Below, one piece after another: positions 1 through 9,091 of a stretch of DNA of 64,000 nucleotides (its first letter is position 1; each line of letters starts with the position of its first letter). The translations under genes were made by a program, and so were the position numbers. The DNA is taken from NCBI GenBank assembly GCA_002104895.1, contig MCFG01000179.1:41001-105000 (forward strand), in the 5' to 3' direction. This stretch comes from Anaeromyces robustus (taxonomy: Eukaryota > Neocallimastigomycota > Neocallimastigomycetes > Neocallimastigales > Neocallimastigaceae). Below the pieces are notes generated by a model that worked only from the letters and a program-made list of their open reading frames with translations, ran no database searches and was not told the DNA's origin.

Positions 1-1054
1 AATTATAAAAAAAATTTTTTATTTAAATTTTTGTAAATATATATATATATATAAATACATAAAAAAAAAAAAAAAAGATATAAATAATCTATACTAATAC
101 TATACTATACTTATACCTATACCAAATAATAATACTATTATCTAATATTCAATATTGTTTTTAAAATATCTAATATATCTAATATAATAAATCATGTAAT
201 AAAATTTCTTTTTTTTTATATAACAATAAAAAAAATAATAAAATAAATAAAAGAAAAAAGAAAAAATAAAAAAAAATTAATGTTTTATAATATTTTTTTT
301 TACTTCTTTCTATTCATTATTTTAAAATTAATAATATTATATTTATTATATTCATTTTATATATATATTTTTTGTCTTTTTTTTTATTGATAATGTCATA
401 AAAATTGATAAAATATTTATTTTTATATATTAAATAGTTTATAAAATAGAGAATAAAAATAGAAAAATATATATATATACATATATAAATGAAATAGGTG
501 TAATGTTTTTTTTTTTTGTATCATTTTCAAAATAGTATTATACATTATTATTTTTACTTTTTTTTTTTTTTTTTTTTGTTGATATATTAAAAGAATTTGT
601 CAAATGATAATGGAAAATTCTTTAATTTAAATAAATATTTTTAGAAAAAATTTTTTTAACTATACTAAGAATATTCTGATCTAAAAAAAAAATAGTTTAA
701 ATAATAAATAAAAAAATTTCAATAAAAGAAACTATCAAATTACATAAGAGTTTTTTTTTTTTTTTTTTATAAGAAAATTGAAATTTTAATTATATTTTTT
801 TGAACCAAAAAAAAAAAGAATTTAATTTGAATTTAAAATCAATTTACTTAAAATTTGTATTTGTTTAAAAAAAAAATATAAAAAAAAAATGTTTATTTTT
901 AATATAAAATATTATTTTTTTTTTTATTTATTTTATAAAAGTAACAAAAAAATTTTTTATGCTGTTGTTGTTTTGTTTTAGATTTTTGACAATAATTATT
1001 ATAACACGACAACAATAAAAAAAAATTTTTAGAATGGGATAAATTCTGTGAGTT

Positions 1055-1062
1055 TTCTAGAA
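1055..1062. promoter_or_regulatory. Heat-shock-element-like TTCTAGAA upstream of SPFH copy 1
   Basis: TTCTAGAA fits the nTTCnnGAAn core of a heat-shock element and is followed by a further GAA. The same octamer sits at 4671-4678 upstream of copy 2, in otherwise diverged AT-rich DNA. It is about 740 bases from the start codon. Function is inferred only from the match and its conservation. Confidence 0.25.
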
Positions 1063-1323
1063 TCATTATGAATCACTTAATAATCATTATGAAAAACACA
1101 TGTTATTCTAATTATTTTAATTCTCTTTTTTTTTTTTTAATTTTTATTTTAATAATAATATAAAAAAATAAAATAAAAGAATAAATAATTTAATAATATT
1201 AAATAAAATAATATTGTTATATATTATATATTATTATATACTTAATTATAATTATTTATTTAAAAAAAAATTAATAATAAAAAATTTAATTTTTTTTTTA
1301 TTTTTAATAATTTTTATTGTTCA

Positions 1324-1427
1324 CTGCCTTAAAAAAATAAGAATAATGATTAATTAAAAAAAAAATATTTTTTTTTAATTATTATTTTTAAATTTTTATA
1401 TATTTAAATTATTAAATATACTGCCTT
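1324..1427 (+). promoter_or_regulatory. Paired CTGCCTT motifs in the SPFH copy 1 promoter
   Basis: CTGCCTT occurs at 1324-1330 and 1421-1427, each preceded by CA or TA. The second lies in a block of more than 30 bases (about 1407-1438) that is identical in the copy 2 promoter. The copy 2 counterparts are at 4918-4924 and 5002-5008. Such GC-containing words stand out in this AT-rich DNA and were kept while their surroundings drifted, so they may be transcription-factor sites. No factor is assigned. Confidence 0.35.
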
Positions 1428-1502
1428 TTTACAGTTCATTAGAAAATAAAATTTTAATTAATTAAAAGATTTTTTATTTAATTCTCTCTTTTTCTTTTTT
1501 TT

Positions 1503-1513
1503 TATATAAATAG
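1503..1513 (+). promoter_or_regulatory. TATA box, SPFH copy 1
   Basis: TATATAAATAG is followed by TCGGTATTT, and the same word is conserved at 5092-5102 before copy 2. It lies about 290 bases upstream of the ATG, which implies a long A-rich 5' leader (1530-1796). The call rests on the match plus conservation between duplicates. Confidence 0.4.
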
Positions 1514-1796
1514 TCGGTATTTCTTTCAAAAAATAAAAAACCAAAAAACAAAAAAAACAAAAACAAAAAATTTATTTACAAATATAATTAAAAAATAAAA
1601 CTATAAAAATTAACATTTAAATAATACTAAATAAAATAAAATAAAAATAATTAAAAAATTAAATAAAAATAAAATAAAATAAAAATAAAATAAAATAAAA
1701 TTAAATAAAATAAAATTAAAAAATAAAATAAAATAAAATAAAATAAAATTAAGTAAAATTAATTATTAAACAAAAAAAAAAACAAAACAAAAGAAA

Positions 1797-2648
1797 ATGG
1801 ATTTAAATAATGACAATACCAAATCAAAAACTGACAAATGGATCAAAAGAGGTGTAATCATTTTTATTGTGATTGTTTTATTTGTAGTACTTATCTTTAA
1901 TAGTTTTTCAGTAGTTAGTGCAGGTCATACTGGTGTTACTGTACATTTAGGTAAAGTATCGGATAAAGTACTTAATGAAGGATTTCATTTTAAGTTACCA
2001 TTTATATCAAAAATTATTACAATTGATAACAGAGTAACTAAAACAGAAGTAGAATCTAATGCTGCTTCTAAAGATTTACAAACGATCACATCAAAAGTAG
2101 CTGTAAATTATAGAGTAAATCCTTCTTATTCTGCTAGTATTTATAAAAATGTAGGACAAGATTTTAATAATGTTATTGTAAATCCAGCTATTCAAGAATG
2201 TGTTAAATCGGTAGCAGCAAAATATAATGCTGAACAACTTATTACTAATCGACCAATGGTATCTGTTGAAATGGAAAAAGAAATTTCTCAAAAAATTAAT
2301 CCTTATGGACTTTATATTGAAGTACTTAATATAGTTAATTTTGAATTTTCGGAAGAATTTAATAAAGCTATTGAAGCCAAACAAACCGCTCAACAACAAG
2401 CCTTAAAAGCTGAACAAGATTTAGCAAGAATTAAAGTTGAAGCACAACAATTAGTAGAAAAAGCTAAAGCAGAATCAGAATCTTATCAATTGAAAAATCA
2501 ACAAATTACTGATAAAGTAATTATGATGGAATTTATTGAAAAATGGAATGGTAAACTTCCAACAGTTACTTCTGGTGGATCAGCATTATTTGATATAAGT
2601 TCTATTATTAATACAGAATCCATTAAAAATGACAATAAATCCAAATAA
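1797..2648 (+). CDS. SPFH/prohibitin-family membrane protein, copy 1 (intact)
   Basis: A 283-residue intronless protein of the stomatin/prohibitin/flotillin/HflK (SPFH) superfamily. A charged N-terminus (WIKRG) precedes one membrane helix at about 19-42. The SPFH domain follows at about 43-190, with AGHTGVTVHLGKV and EGFHFKLPF typical of prohibitins. A coiled coil of Ala/Gln/Glu/Lys covers about 192-236 (EAKQTAQQQALKAEQDLARI). The tail IEKWNGKLPTVTSGGSA closely resembles the tail of bacterial prohibitin homologues. Family members oligomerise into ring scaffolds that organise membrane domains or protect membrane proteases. The ATG follows an A-rich leader and aligns with the copy 2 start. Lack of introns and the tail suggest acquisition from a bacterium rather than a mitochondrial prohibitin; that is inference. 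No mitochondrial presequence is obvious. Confidence 0.93.
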   Translation: MDLNNDNTKSKTDKWIKRGVIIFIVIVLFVVLIFNSFSVVSAGHTGVTVHLGKVSDKVLNEGFHFKLPFISKIITIDNRVTKTEVESNAASKDLQTITSKVAVNYRVNPSYSASIYKNVGQDFNNVIVNPAIQECVKSVAAKYNAEQLITNRPMVSVEMEKEISQKINPYGLYIEVLNIVNFEFSEEFNKAIEAKQTAQQQALKAEQDLARIKVEAQQLVEKAKAESESYQLKNQQITDKVIMMEFIEKWNGKLPTVTSGGSALFDISSIINTESIKNDNKSK

Positions 2649-3651
2649 TAATAATAAATTTAAGAAAAAAAAGAAAAGAAATTCAAAAAAAAAAAAAAAA
2701 AAGTAATATGAATAATGAATTATTAATTCTATATCTACTTTTTTTCTTTTTTTTTTTTACTAACGTACTCAATTAAGCATTAAAAAAAATTAAAAAAAAA
2801 AGCATATATTATATAATATAATATAATATAATATAATATAAAATCTATTAAATAATTAAATCAATATACCTTTTATTTTTTTTTTTTATTTTATAATTTT
2901 CTAATATAATATAAATTGTTACAAAGTTATAAAAAAATTTTTTTTTAAATTTTTGTAAATATATAAATATATATATACATAAAAAAAAAAAAAAAAAAAA
3001 AAAAAAGATATAAATAATCAATACTAATACTATACTATACTTATACCTATATACCTAATACTAATACTATTATCTAATATTAAATATAGTTTTTATAATA
3101 TCTAATATAATAAATAATGTAATGAAATTTCTTTTTTTTTCATATAACAAAAAAAAATAATAAAATAAATAAAATAAAAAAGAAAAAATAAAAAAAATAA
3201 TGTTTTATAATAATTTTTTTACTTCTTCTATTCATTATTTTAGAATTAATAATATTTTATTTATTATATTCATTTTATATATATATATATTTTATCTTTT
3301 TTTTTTTTTTATTAATAATGTCATAAAAATTGATAAAATATTTATTTTTATATATTAAATACTTTATAAAATAAAAAATAAAAATAGAAAAAAAATATAT
3401 ATATATAAATGAATTAAGTGTAATTTTTTTTTTTTTTTTTTGTATATCATTTTCAAAAAAGTATTATACATTATTATTATTATTTTTTTTTTTTTGTTGA
3501 TATATTAAAAAAATATGTCAAATGATAATTGAAAATTCTTTAATTTAAATAAATATTTTTAGGAAAAATTTTTTTTTAACTTTACTGAGAATATTCTGAC
3601 CTAAAAAAAAAAAAAAAAAAAAAAAAATTGATTTGTAATAAAAATAATTAC

Positions 3652-3652
3652 A

Positions 3653-3687
<35 letters not shown>

Positions 3688-3692
3688 ATTAA

Positions 3693-3731
<39 letters not shown>

Positions 3732-3736
3732 ATTAA

Positions 3737-3795
<59 letters not shown>
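3652..3795. repeat. (AAAT)n array
   Basis: About 140 bases of TAAA/AAAT tetranucleotides, interrupted twice by TTAATAAAT with regular spacing. The array directly borders the reverse-transcriptase relic, so it may have grown from the poly-A or simple tail of an inserted element. Confidence 0.9.
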
Positions 3796-3797
<2 letters not shown>

Positions 3798-3798
3798 G

Positions 3799-3891
3799 TT
3801 TCAACTAACAAAGTTTTATGTGATAATTCAATCTGTTGTGGCAATCTCTTTGCTCTTTGCTGATGATATCGTTCTTATTGATTCTAACTAA
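3799..3891 (+). mobile_element. Reverse-transcriptase relic (LINE-type, FADD box)
   Basis: Reading from 3838 gives VAISLLFADDIVLIDSN followed by a stop at 3889-3891. FADD flanked by hydrophobic residues is the catalytic motif of reverse transcriptases, and the form LLFADDIVL is characteristic of non-LTR retrotransposons. The frame stays open back to about 3796, but I recognise no motif upstream of SVVAIS. Only about 30 codons survive, so this is a dead fragment. The local sequence is richer in G and C than the surrounding DNA. The subfamily cannot be told from this length. Confidence 0.55.
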
Positions 3892-3894
3892 AAA

Positions 3895-3966
3895 TAAACT
3901 CAGAACATTTTTATCCCATATATTCATTAATTCGGTATTGTCATGATTTAAATCCATTTTCTTTTG
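3895..3966 (-). pseudogene. Inverted SPFH 5'-end fragment
   Basis: On the minus strand an ATG at 3957 opens MDLNHDNTEL, against MDLNNDNTKS in copy 1 and MDLNLDKTEL in copy 2, preceded by the same AAAAGAAA context. Similarity then fades but stays recognisable for about 14 more codons (W at position 14, K at 16, FLV at 22-24). The frame remains open to a stop at 3805-3807 by running antisense through the reverse-transcriptase relic, giving an accidental 50-codon chimeric ORF. It is a rearrangement scar, probably from element insertion or an inverted duplication. Confidence 0.7.
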
Positions 3967-4099
3967 AATAGGAAGGATAGAAATATAGAAATAACAATTC
4001 TTTAAACATATGGTGATGACTTATTATTTGAAGTTTGCCTTAACTAATAAAATTAATTTATTGGAAATATAAATATATTACTTGATATAAATATAAAAA

Positions 4100-4450
4100 T
4101 AATATAAATATATTACTTGATACTTAAAGCTTTTCTTTGATGGGCGTTATGCATTTAAAAAACTAGAAATTAATGGTGGGAACAAAGGCAGTTGCATGAA
4201 CAAATTTATCAAAAGTTCATTCGAATTTTCTGTTCCAAATATTGTGTGTCTGTTGCATTTTTTTATTGTTGTTATAGAATTATATAAATATTCTATCAGA
4301 TTTTTCTTAATTTATATGATAAACAATAAGAACATTCCGGGGGAGCGTCAATGTCAAAAAAATAATGCATGAAATTTATTCCAATACAGATTCGAATGAT
4401 ATTTCATTCGTTGAATTGGTAAAGGTTAGAAGTTTAACTTATTTCCTTTT
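4100..4450. other. Unassigned higher-GC island in unit 2
   Basis: This stretch has no counterpart in unit 1 and is clearly less AT-rich than its surroundings (for example the GGGGGAGCG cluster near 4339-4347). No frame is open for more than about 35 codons. It probably continues the degenerate mobile-element insertion that starts near 3800, but no protein motif supports that. Confidence 0.4.
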
Positions 4451-4670
4451 TACTGATTTAATTTAATATTTTTATAATTTGATTAATATTTGTAATAAGA
4501 AAATTAATTATTTTCTTGTATCTTTTTATTACTTGCATTTAATTTACATTTCATGTATAATATATATATTCTTTACTTTAATATAATATATATGTCATAT
4601 GTATGTTTAATTTAAATTAATAATTTTAAATAAAGATTAATACTAATCTAAATTCTAAGAATTTTTTTTT

Positions 4671-4678
4671 TTCTAGAA
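4671..4678. promoter_or_regulatory. Heat-shock-element-like TTCTAGAA upstream of SPFH copy 2
   Basis: Same octamer as at 1055-1062, again followed by ATTATGAATCA-like sequence and about 780 bases before the start codon. Confidence 0.25.
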
Positions 4679-4917
4679 TTATTATGAATCATGTTATTCT
4701 TATTATTTTAATTATTTTTTTTTATTAATATTTATTTTAATTATAATTAAAAAAAAAAAAAACAAAAAAAAAGAAAAAATTATTAAATAATATTAAATAA
4801 AATAATATTGTTGTATATATATATATTATATATTATAGTATACTTATTTTATTTATTTAAAAAAAATTAATAATAAAAAATTTAATTATTTTTATTTTTA
4901 ATAATTTTTATTATTCA

Positions 4918-5008
4918 CTGCCTTAAAAATTTATAATAATAATAAATTAATTAAAAAAAAACAAAAACAAAAATTTTTATGTATTCAAATTATTAAATAT
5001 ACTGCCTT
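4918..5008 (+). promoter_or_regulatory. Paired CTGCCTT motifs in the SPFH copy 2 promoter
   Basis: CTGCCTT at 4918-4924 and 5002-5008 mirrors the pair before copy 1. Spacing is 84 bases here and 97 there. Confidence 0.35.
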
Positions 5009-5091
5009 TTTACAGTTCAGTAGAAAATTAAAAAATTTTAATTTAAAAAATTTTTTAATCTAATTCTCTCGCTTTATCATTTTTTTTTTTT

Positions 5092-5102
5092 TATATAAAT
5101 AG
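5092..5102 (+). promoter_or_regulatory. TATA box, SPFH copy 2
   Basis: TATATAAATAG followed by TCGGTATT, as at 1503-1513. The leader from here to the ATG at 5448 contains AAAAC and AAAAT runs. Confidence 0.4.
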
Positions 5103-5447
5103 TCGGTATTTTTTTCAAAAAATAAAAAACCAAAAAACAAAAAAACAAAAGCAAAAACAAAAGCAAAAACAAAAACAAAAATAAAAACAAAAATAAAAAC
5201 AAAAAATTTATATATACCAATATAATTAAAAAATAAAAAATAAAACTATAAAAAATTAACAATTAAATAATACTAAATAAAATAAAATAAATTAAAAAAT
5301 TTAAATAAAATTAAATAAAATTAAAATAAAATAAAAATAAAATTAAAATAAAATAAAAATAAAATAAAAATAAAATAAAAATAAAATAAAATTAAATTAA
5401 GTAAAATTAAATAAAATAATAATATAAAAAAAAAAAAAAAAAAGAAA

Positions 5448-6295
5448 ATGGATTTAAATCTTGACAAAACCGAATTAAAAGAAAAATGGATCAAAAGAGG
5501 AATAATCATTTTTTTTGTGATTGTTTTTAGTATAGTACTTTTATTTAATAGTTATACAATAGTTGATGCCGGTCATACTGGTGTTACTATAAATTTAGGT
5601 AAAGTATCGGATAAAGTACTTAGTGAAGGATTTCATTTTAAAGTACCATTTATATCATCCATTGTTCAAATTGATATAAATGGTACTTTAAAACCGAAGA
5701 AGAATCTAATGCTGCTTCTAAAGATTTACAAATGATTACCTCAAAAGTAGCTGTTAATTATAGAGTAAATCCTACTTATTCTGCTAGTATTTATAAAAAT
5801 GTAGGAAAAGATTTTAATAATGTTATTGTAAATCCAGCTATTGAAGAATGTGTTAAATCGGTAGCAGCAAAATATAATGCTGAACAACTTATTACTAATC
5901 GACCAGTAGTATCTAATGAAATGGAAAAAGAAATTTCTCAAAAAATTAATCCTTATGGACTTTTTATTGAAGAACTTAATATTATTGATTTTGATTTTTC
6001 CGATGAATTTAATAAAGCTATTGAAGCTAAACAAACTGCTCAACAACAAGCCTTAAAAGCTGAACAAGATTTAGCAAGAATCAAAGTTGAAGCCCAACAA
6101 TTAGTAGAAAAAGCTAAAGCAGAATCAGAATCCTATCAACTTAAAAATCAACAAATTACTGATAAAATTATTATGATGGAATTTATTGAAAAATGGAATG
6201 GTAAACTTCCAGTGGTTACTTCTGGTGGATCAGCATTATTTGATATAAATTCCATTATTAATACAGAATCCATTAAAAATGAAAATAAATCCTAA
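5448..6295 (+). pseudogene. SPFH/prohibitin-family protein, copy 2, with one -1 frame disruption
   Basis: A duplicate of the gene at 1797. The first 80 or so codons (5448 to about 5693) carry the membrane helix and the start of the SPFH domain. The frame then leaves the homology and stops at 5733-5735. The rest is open in the -1 frame from about 5675 to a stop at 6293-6295 and matches copy 1 through to the C-terminus (TSGGSALFDINSIINTESIK). Against copy 1, ATT GAT to TCT AAT is 41 bases instead of 39. The simplest change is an extra TT at 5688-5689, inside ACTTTAAAA. After the break no stop appears and most differences are conservative, so the break is recent, an assembly error, or bypassed. 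In the zero frame the site reads T TTA AAA, a -1 slippery heptamer type. Confidence 0.88.
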
Positions 6296-6606
6296 ATAAT
6301 AATAATAATAATAATAAATTTAAGAAAGAAAGAAAAAAAAAGAAATTCAAAAAAATAAAATAAAAATTAAAATTAAAAAAAAAAAAAAAAAAGTAATATG
6401 AATAATGAATTATTAATTCTATATCTACTTTTTTTTTCTTTTTTTGTTTTTACACTTAACGTACTCAATTCAATATTAAAAAAAATTAAAAAAAAAAGTA
6501 AATAGTATACTATAATATAAAAATCTATTAAATAATTAAATTAATATACCTTTTATTATTTTTTTTTTTTATAATTTTCTAATATAATATAAATTGTTAT
6601 ATGAAG

Positions 6607-7005
6607 TTATAAAAAAAAAAATTTTTTTTTTTTTAAATTTTTGTATATATTTATACATAATAAAAAAAGATATAATTAATTAATATTGCTAATATTAATA
6701 CTATACTATACTTATACTTATACCTATACCTACACCTATACCTAATACTAACTAATATTATTATCTAATATTCAATATCGTTTTTTATAATATCTAATAT
6801 AATAAATCATGTAATGAAATTTCTTTTTTTATATATAACAATAAAAAAATTAAAAAATTAAAAAATGAAAAAAATAAAAATAAAAATAAAAAGTATAAAT
6901 AAAAAAAAATAATGTTTTATAATGCTTTTTTTTTCTTCTTTCTATTTCTTATTTTAATATCAATATTATTATATTTGTTATATTCATTAAATTAAATTTT
7001 TTATC
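6607..7005. repeat. Segmental duplication, partial unit 3
   Basis: This restarts the unit motif (TTATAAAA, T-run, AAATTTTTGTATAT), followed by the ACTATACTATACTTATACC stretch, the AATCATGTAATGAAATTTC block and the ATGTTTTATAATG block seen in units 1 and 2. It ends before any gene sequence, at the foldback at 7006. Confidence 0.8.
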
Positions 7006-7075
7006 TTTGTTAGTTTTAATACACTAATAATTTTTATTTTTAAAAAAAATTATTAGTGTATTAAAAATTAACAAA
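7006..7075. repeat. Foldback repeat, ~30-base arms
   Basis: The left arm 7006-7035 (TTTGTTAGTTTTAATACACT, continuing AATAATTTTT) is the near-perfect reverse complement of 7045-7075, with a short AT loop. It sits exactly where homology to the SPFH units ends, which suits a MITE-like insertion or a rearrangement hot spot. Confidence 0.75.
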
Positions 7076-7237
7076 CCAAACAATATATATATATATCATT
7101 TAATAAAAAAAATAATTTTTTATTAATAGAATTAATTTTTCAAAAAAAAAATTATGTTTTAAGAATAATTATAAAAAAAAAAAAAAAAAAAAAAAGAAAA
7201 ATTAAAAAAAAAGAAAAGAAAAGATTATAAGCATAAA

Positions 7238-7336
7238 TAATTTATTGACATCAATAAAAAAAAAAAGAATTATCGATTAGGTAAAATTTTTAATAATATC
7301 TATCTACCTATTTATTTTTTTTGGTGTCAATAAATT
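7238..7336. repeat. Terminal inverted repeat pair, ~100-base span
   Basis: ATTTATTGACATCAATAAA near 7238-7256 is mirrored by the reverse complement TTTGGTGTCAATAAAT near 7320-7335. The intervening ~65 bases contain some G and C. It could be a very small MITE; no clear target-site duplication was found. Confidence 0.5.
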
Positions 7337-8033
7337 AAATATCATTTTAATATTAAAAAAAAAATAAAATTAAAGATATTTATATATAATGAAAAACTTT
7401 GTATTATAATTTTTTTAAAGCTACAAAAAAAATATATATATATCTTTAAAATGAAAAAATTAATAATTAACTTTATAAAGGATTACTTTTTTTTTTTTTT
7501 AAACTAAATTTTTTATTGAAATTTTATTGACTTTTTACTTTATATTTTTTACAACTTTTACAACTTTTACAAATTTTTTATTATTATTTATATATTTATT
7601 TACTATTTTTTATTTACTATTAAATTTAATGAATAAACTATTATTATTCTTATTAACTATTATTTATTATTTATTAAGATCTATTAGTATTTTTTTTTTT
7701 CTAATTATAAAAGAGAAAAAAAATAAATAACTAAATAAATAATAATAATAAATAATAAATAATACTCATATAATATAATTATTATTAATAATATCAATTG
7801 ATGATTATTAAATAAATTGATTATTATTATTATTATTATTATTATTTAATTTTATAATTATTAAAAAAAAAATAATAAGAAGATAAAAATGAAAAATAAA
7901 ACTATTATAAAGTTTTATTTTTCTTTTTTATTCATAAATAATTGAAAAAGTTACAAAAATAATAATAATGAAAAAAAAAATAAAAGTTATTATAACCATT
8001 ACGTTTTTCGTAATAATTAAACAACTTTTTTTT

Positions 8034-8069
<36 letters not shown>

Positions 8070-8751
8070 TATATTATATTATATATTATTTTTTATATTA
8101 CATAATTGAATTATTTTAATTACTAATATGATTATTTTATATATATATATTTTAATTCTTTATTTCTTAATATTCTCTAGATAGTTAATAATAATTATTG
8201 ATTATTGATTATTGAATGTTGAGTATGTTTTGTTTGAATTTTTTTTTAAAAAAAGAGTTTTTCTTTTAACTTAAATAATATTGAAAATATTTTTGTTTTT
8301 TTTTACTTTCAATATTTAATATTATTTAAAATAATTTTTCTTTTTTTTTTTATTTTTATATTAATATTTATTATTGGTAAATCATTTTTTTTTTTTTCAA
8401 AAAACTTTAAAATTAACGGTTTTGTTTGTTCAATTTGTTTAAATATTTAAAAAACCGTAAATTTTTTTTATATTTTTTTATATTTTTTTATATATAATAA
8501 CTATATATAAAATTATAATCATTTTATATATAATTTAGATTTTATATATTTTAAAATATATATGTTTTTTTTTGATATTTTGAAATTTTGAAAAAAAATT
8601 TTTTTTTTCCTGTTATGTTATGATGTATTATAATTATTTTAATTTTATTCGTTGTTTTGTGTTTTAAAAAAAAAAAATCTTTTTTTTTTTTTTTTTGTGT
8701 AAAAATCAATCAATTTTTTTAATTTATTTTGTGTACCTAAACAAAATTAAA

Positions 8752-8810
8752 ATTTAGTTAAAATATTAAAAATGTGCTTTTAATATTTTTTATTATTTTA
8801 ACTAAATTTT
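8752..8810. repeat. Inverted repeat with ~23-base arms
   Basis: AAAATTTAGTTAAAATATT and the next bases are mirrored downstream by TTTTAATATTTT then TTTTAACTAAATTTT, around the loop ATGTGC. A 6-base insertion lies in the right arm. Confidence 0.5.
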
Positions 8811-9060
8811 TTTTTTTCCCGTTAAATAATAAAATATATTATTTTTATTTATTAATGCTGATCTTTTTTTTTTTTTTTTTTTTTTTTTTTTCAATTTTTT
8901 TTTTATTATTGTTGTTTTTATTAAAATTTTTTTTTTACTGATTTTTTATATAATTTTTTTTTTGTGTGTTTATATTATTTTTGTATTTTTTATATCTTTT
9001 TTATATCTTTTTTTTATATCTTTGCGTTTTTGTGTTTTTTATGTTTTGGGGTTTTTTTTG

Positions 9061-9091
<31 letters not shown>

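Larger units (their letters stand above)
1..2927. repeat. Segmental duplication, unit 1 (with intact SPFH gene)
   Basis: The first ~50 bases (TTATAAAA, then a T-run, AAATTTTTGTAAATAT) recur at 2928 and again at 6607. The flanks around 120-600, the promoter around 1055-1520, the gene and the 3' flank around 2700-2900 all have counterparts in the next unit. Because the window opens almost exactly at a unit start, further copies may lie upstream. Non-coding parts differ by many small indels in A/T runs, while coding parts are closely similar. The extent comes from reading by eye, not from alignment software. Confidence 0.85.
2928..6606. repeat. Segmental duplication, unit 2 (with disrupted SPFH gene)
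   Basis: The order matches unit 1: start motif, AT-rich spacer, HSE-like word, CTGCCTT pair, TATA box, A-rich leader, SPFH gene and 3' flank. It is longer than unit 1 because of an insertion between about 3630 and 4660: an AAAT array, a reverse-transcriptase relic, an inverted SPFH 5' fragment and unmatched higher-GC sequence. Confidence 0.85.

Noticed and set aside
4337-4360. Polypurine tract followed by TGTC as an LTR-retrotransposon 3' junction
   Set aside because: GGGGGAG then ATGTC resembles one, but no second LTR, primer-binding site or integrase remnant is visible.
5077-5509. Minus-strand ORFs before SPFH copy 2
   Set aside because: They are antisense of the A-rich leader and of the gene start; composition explains them.
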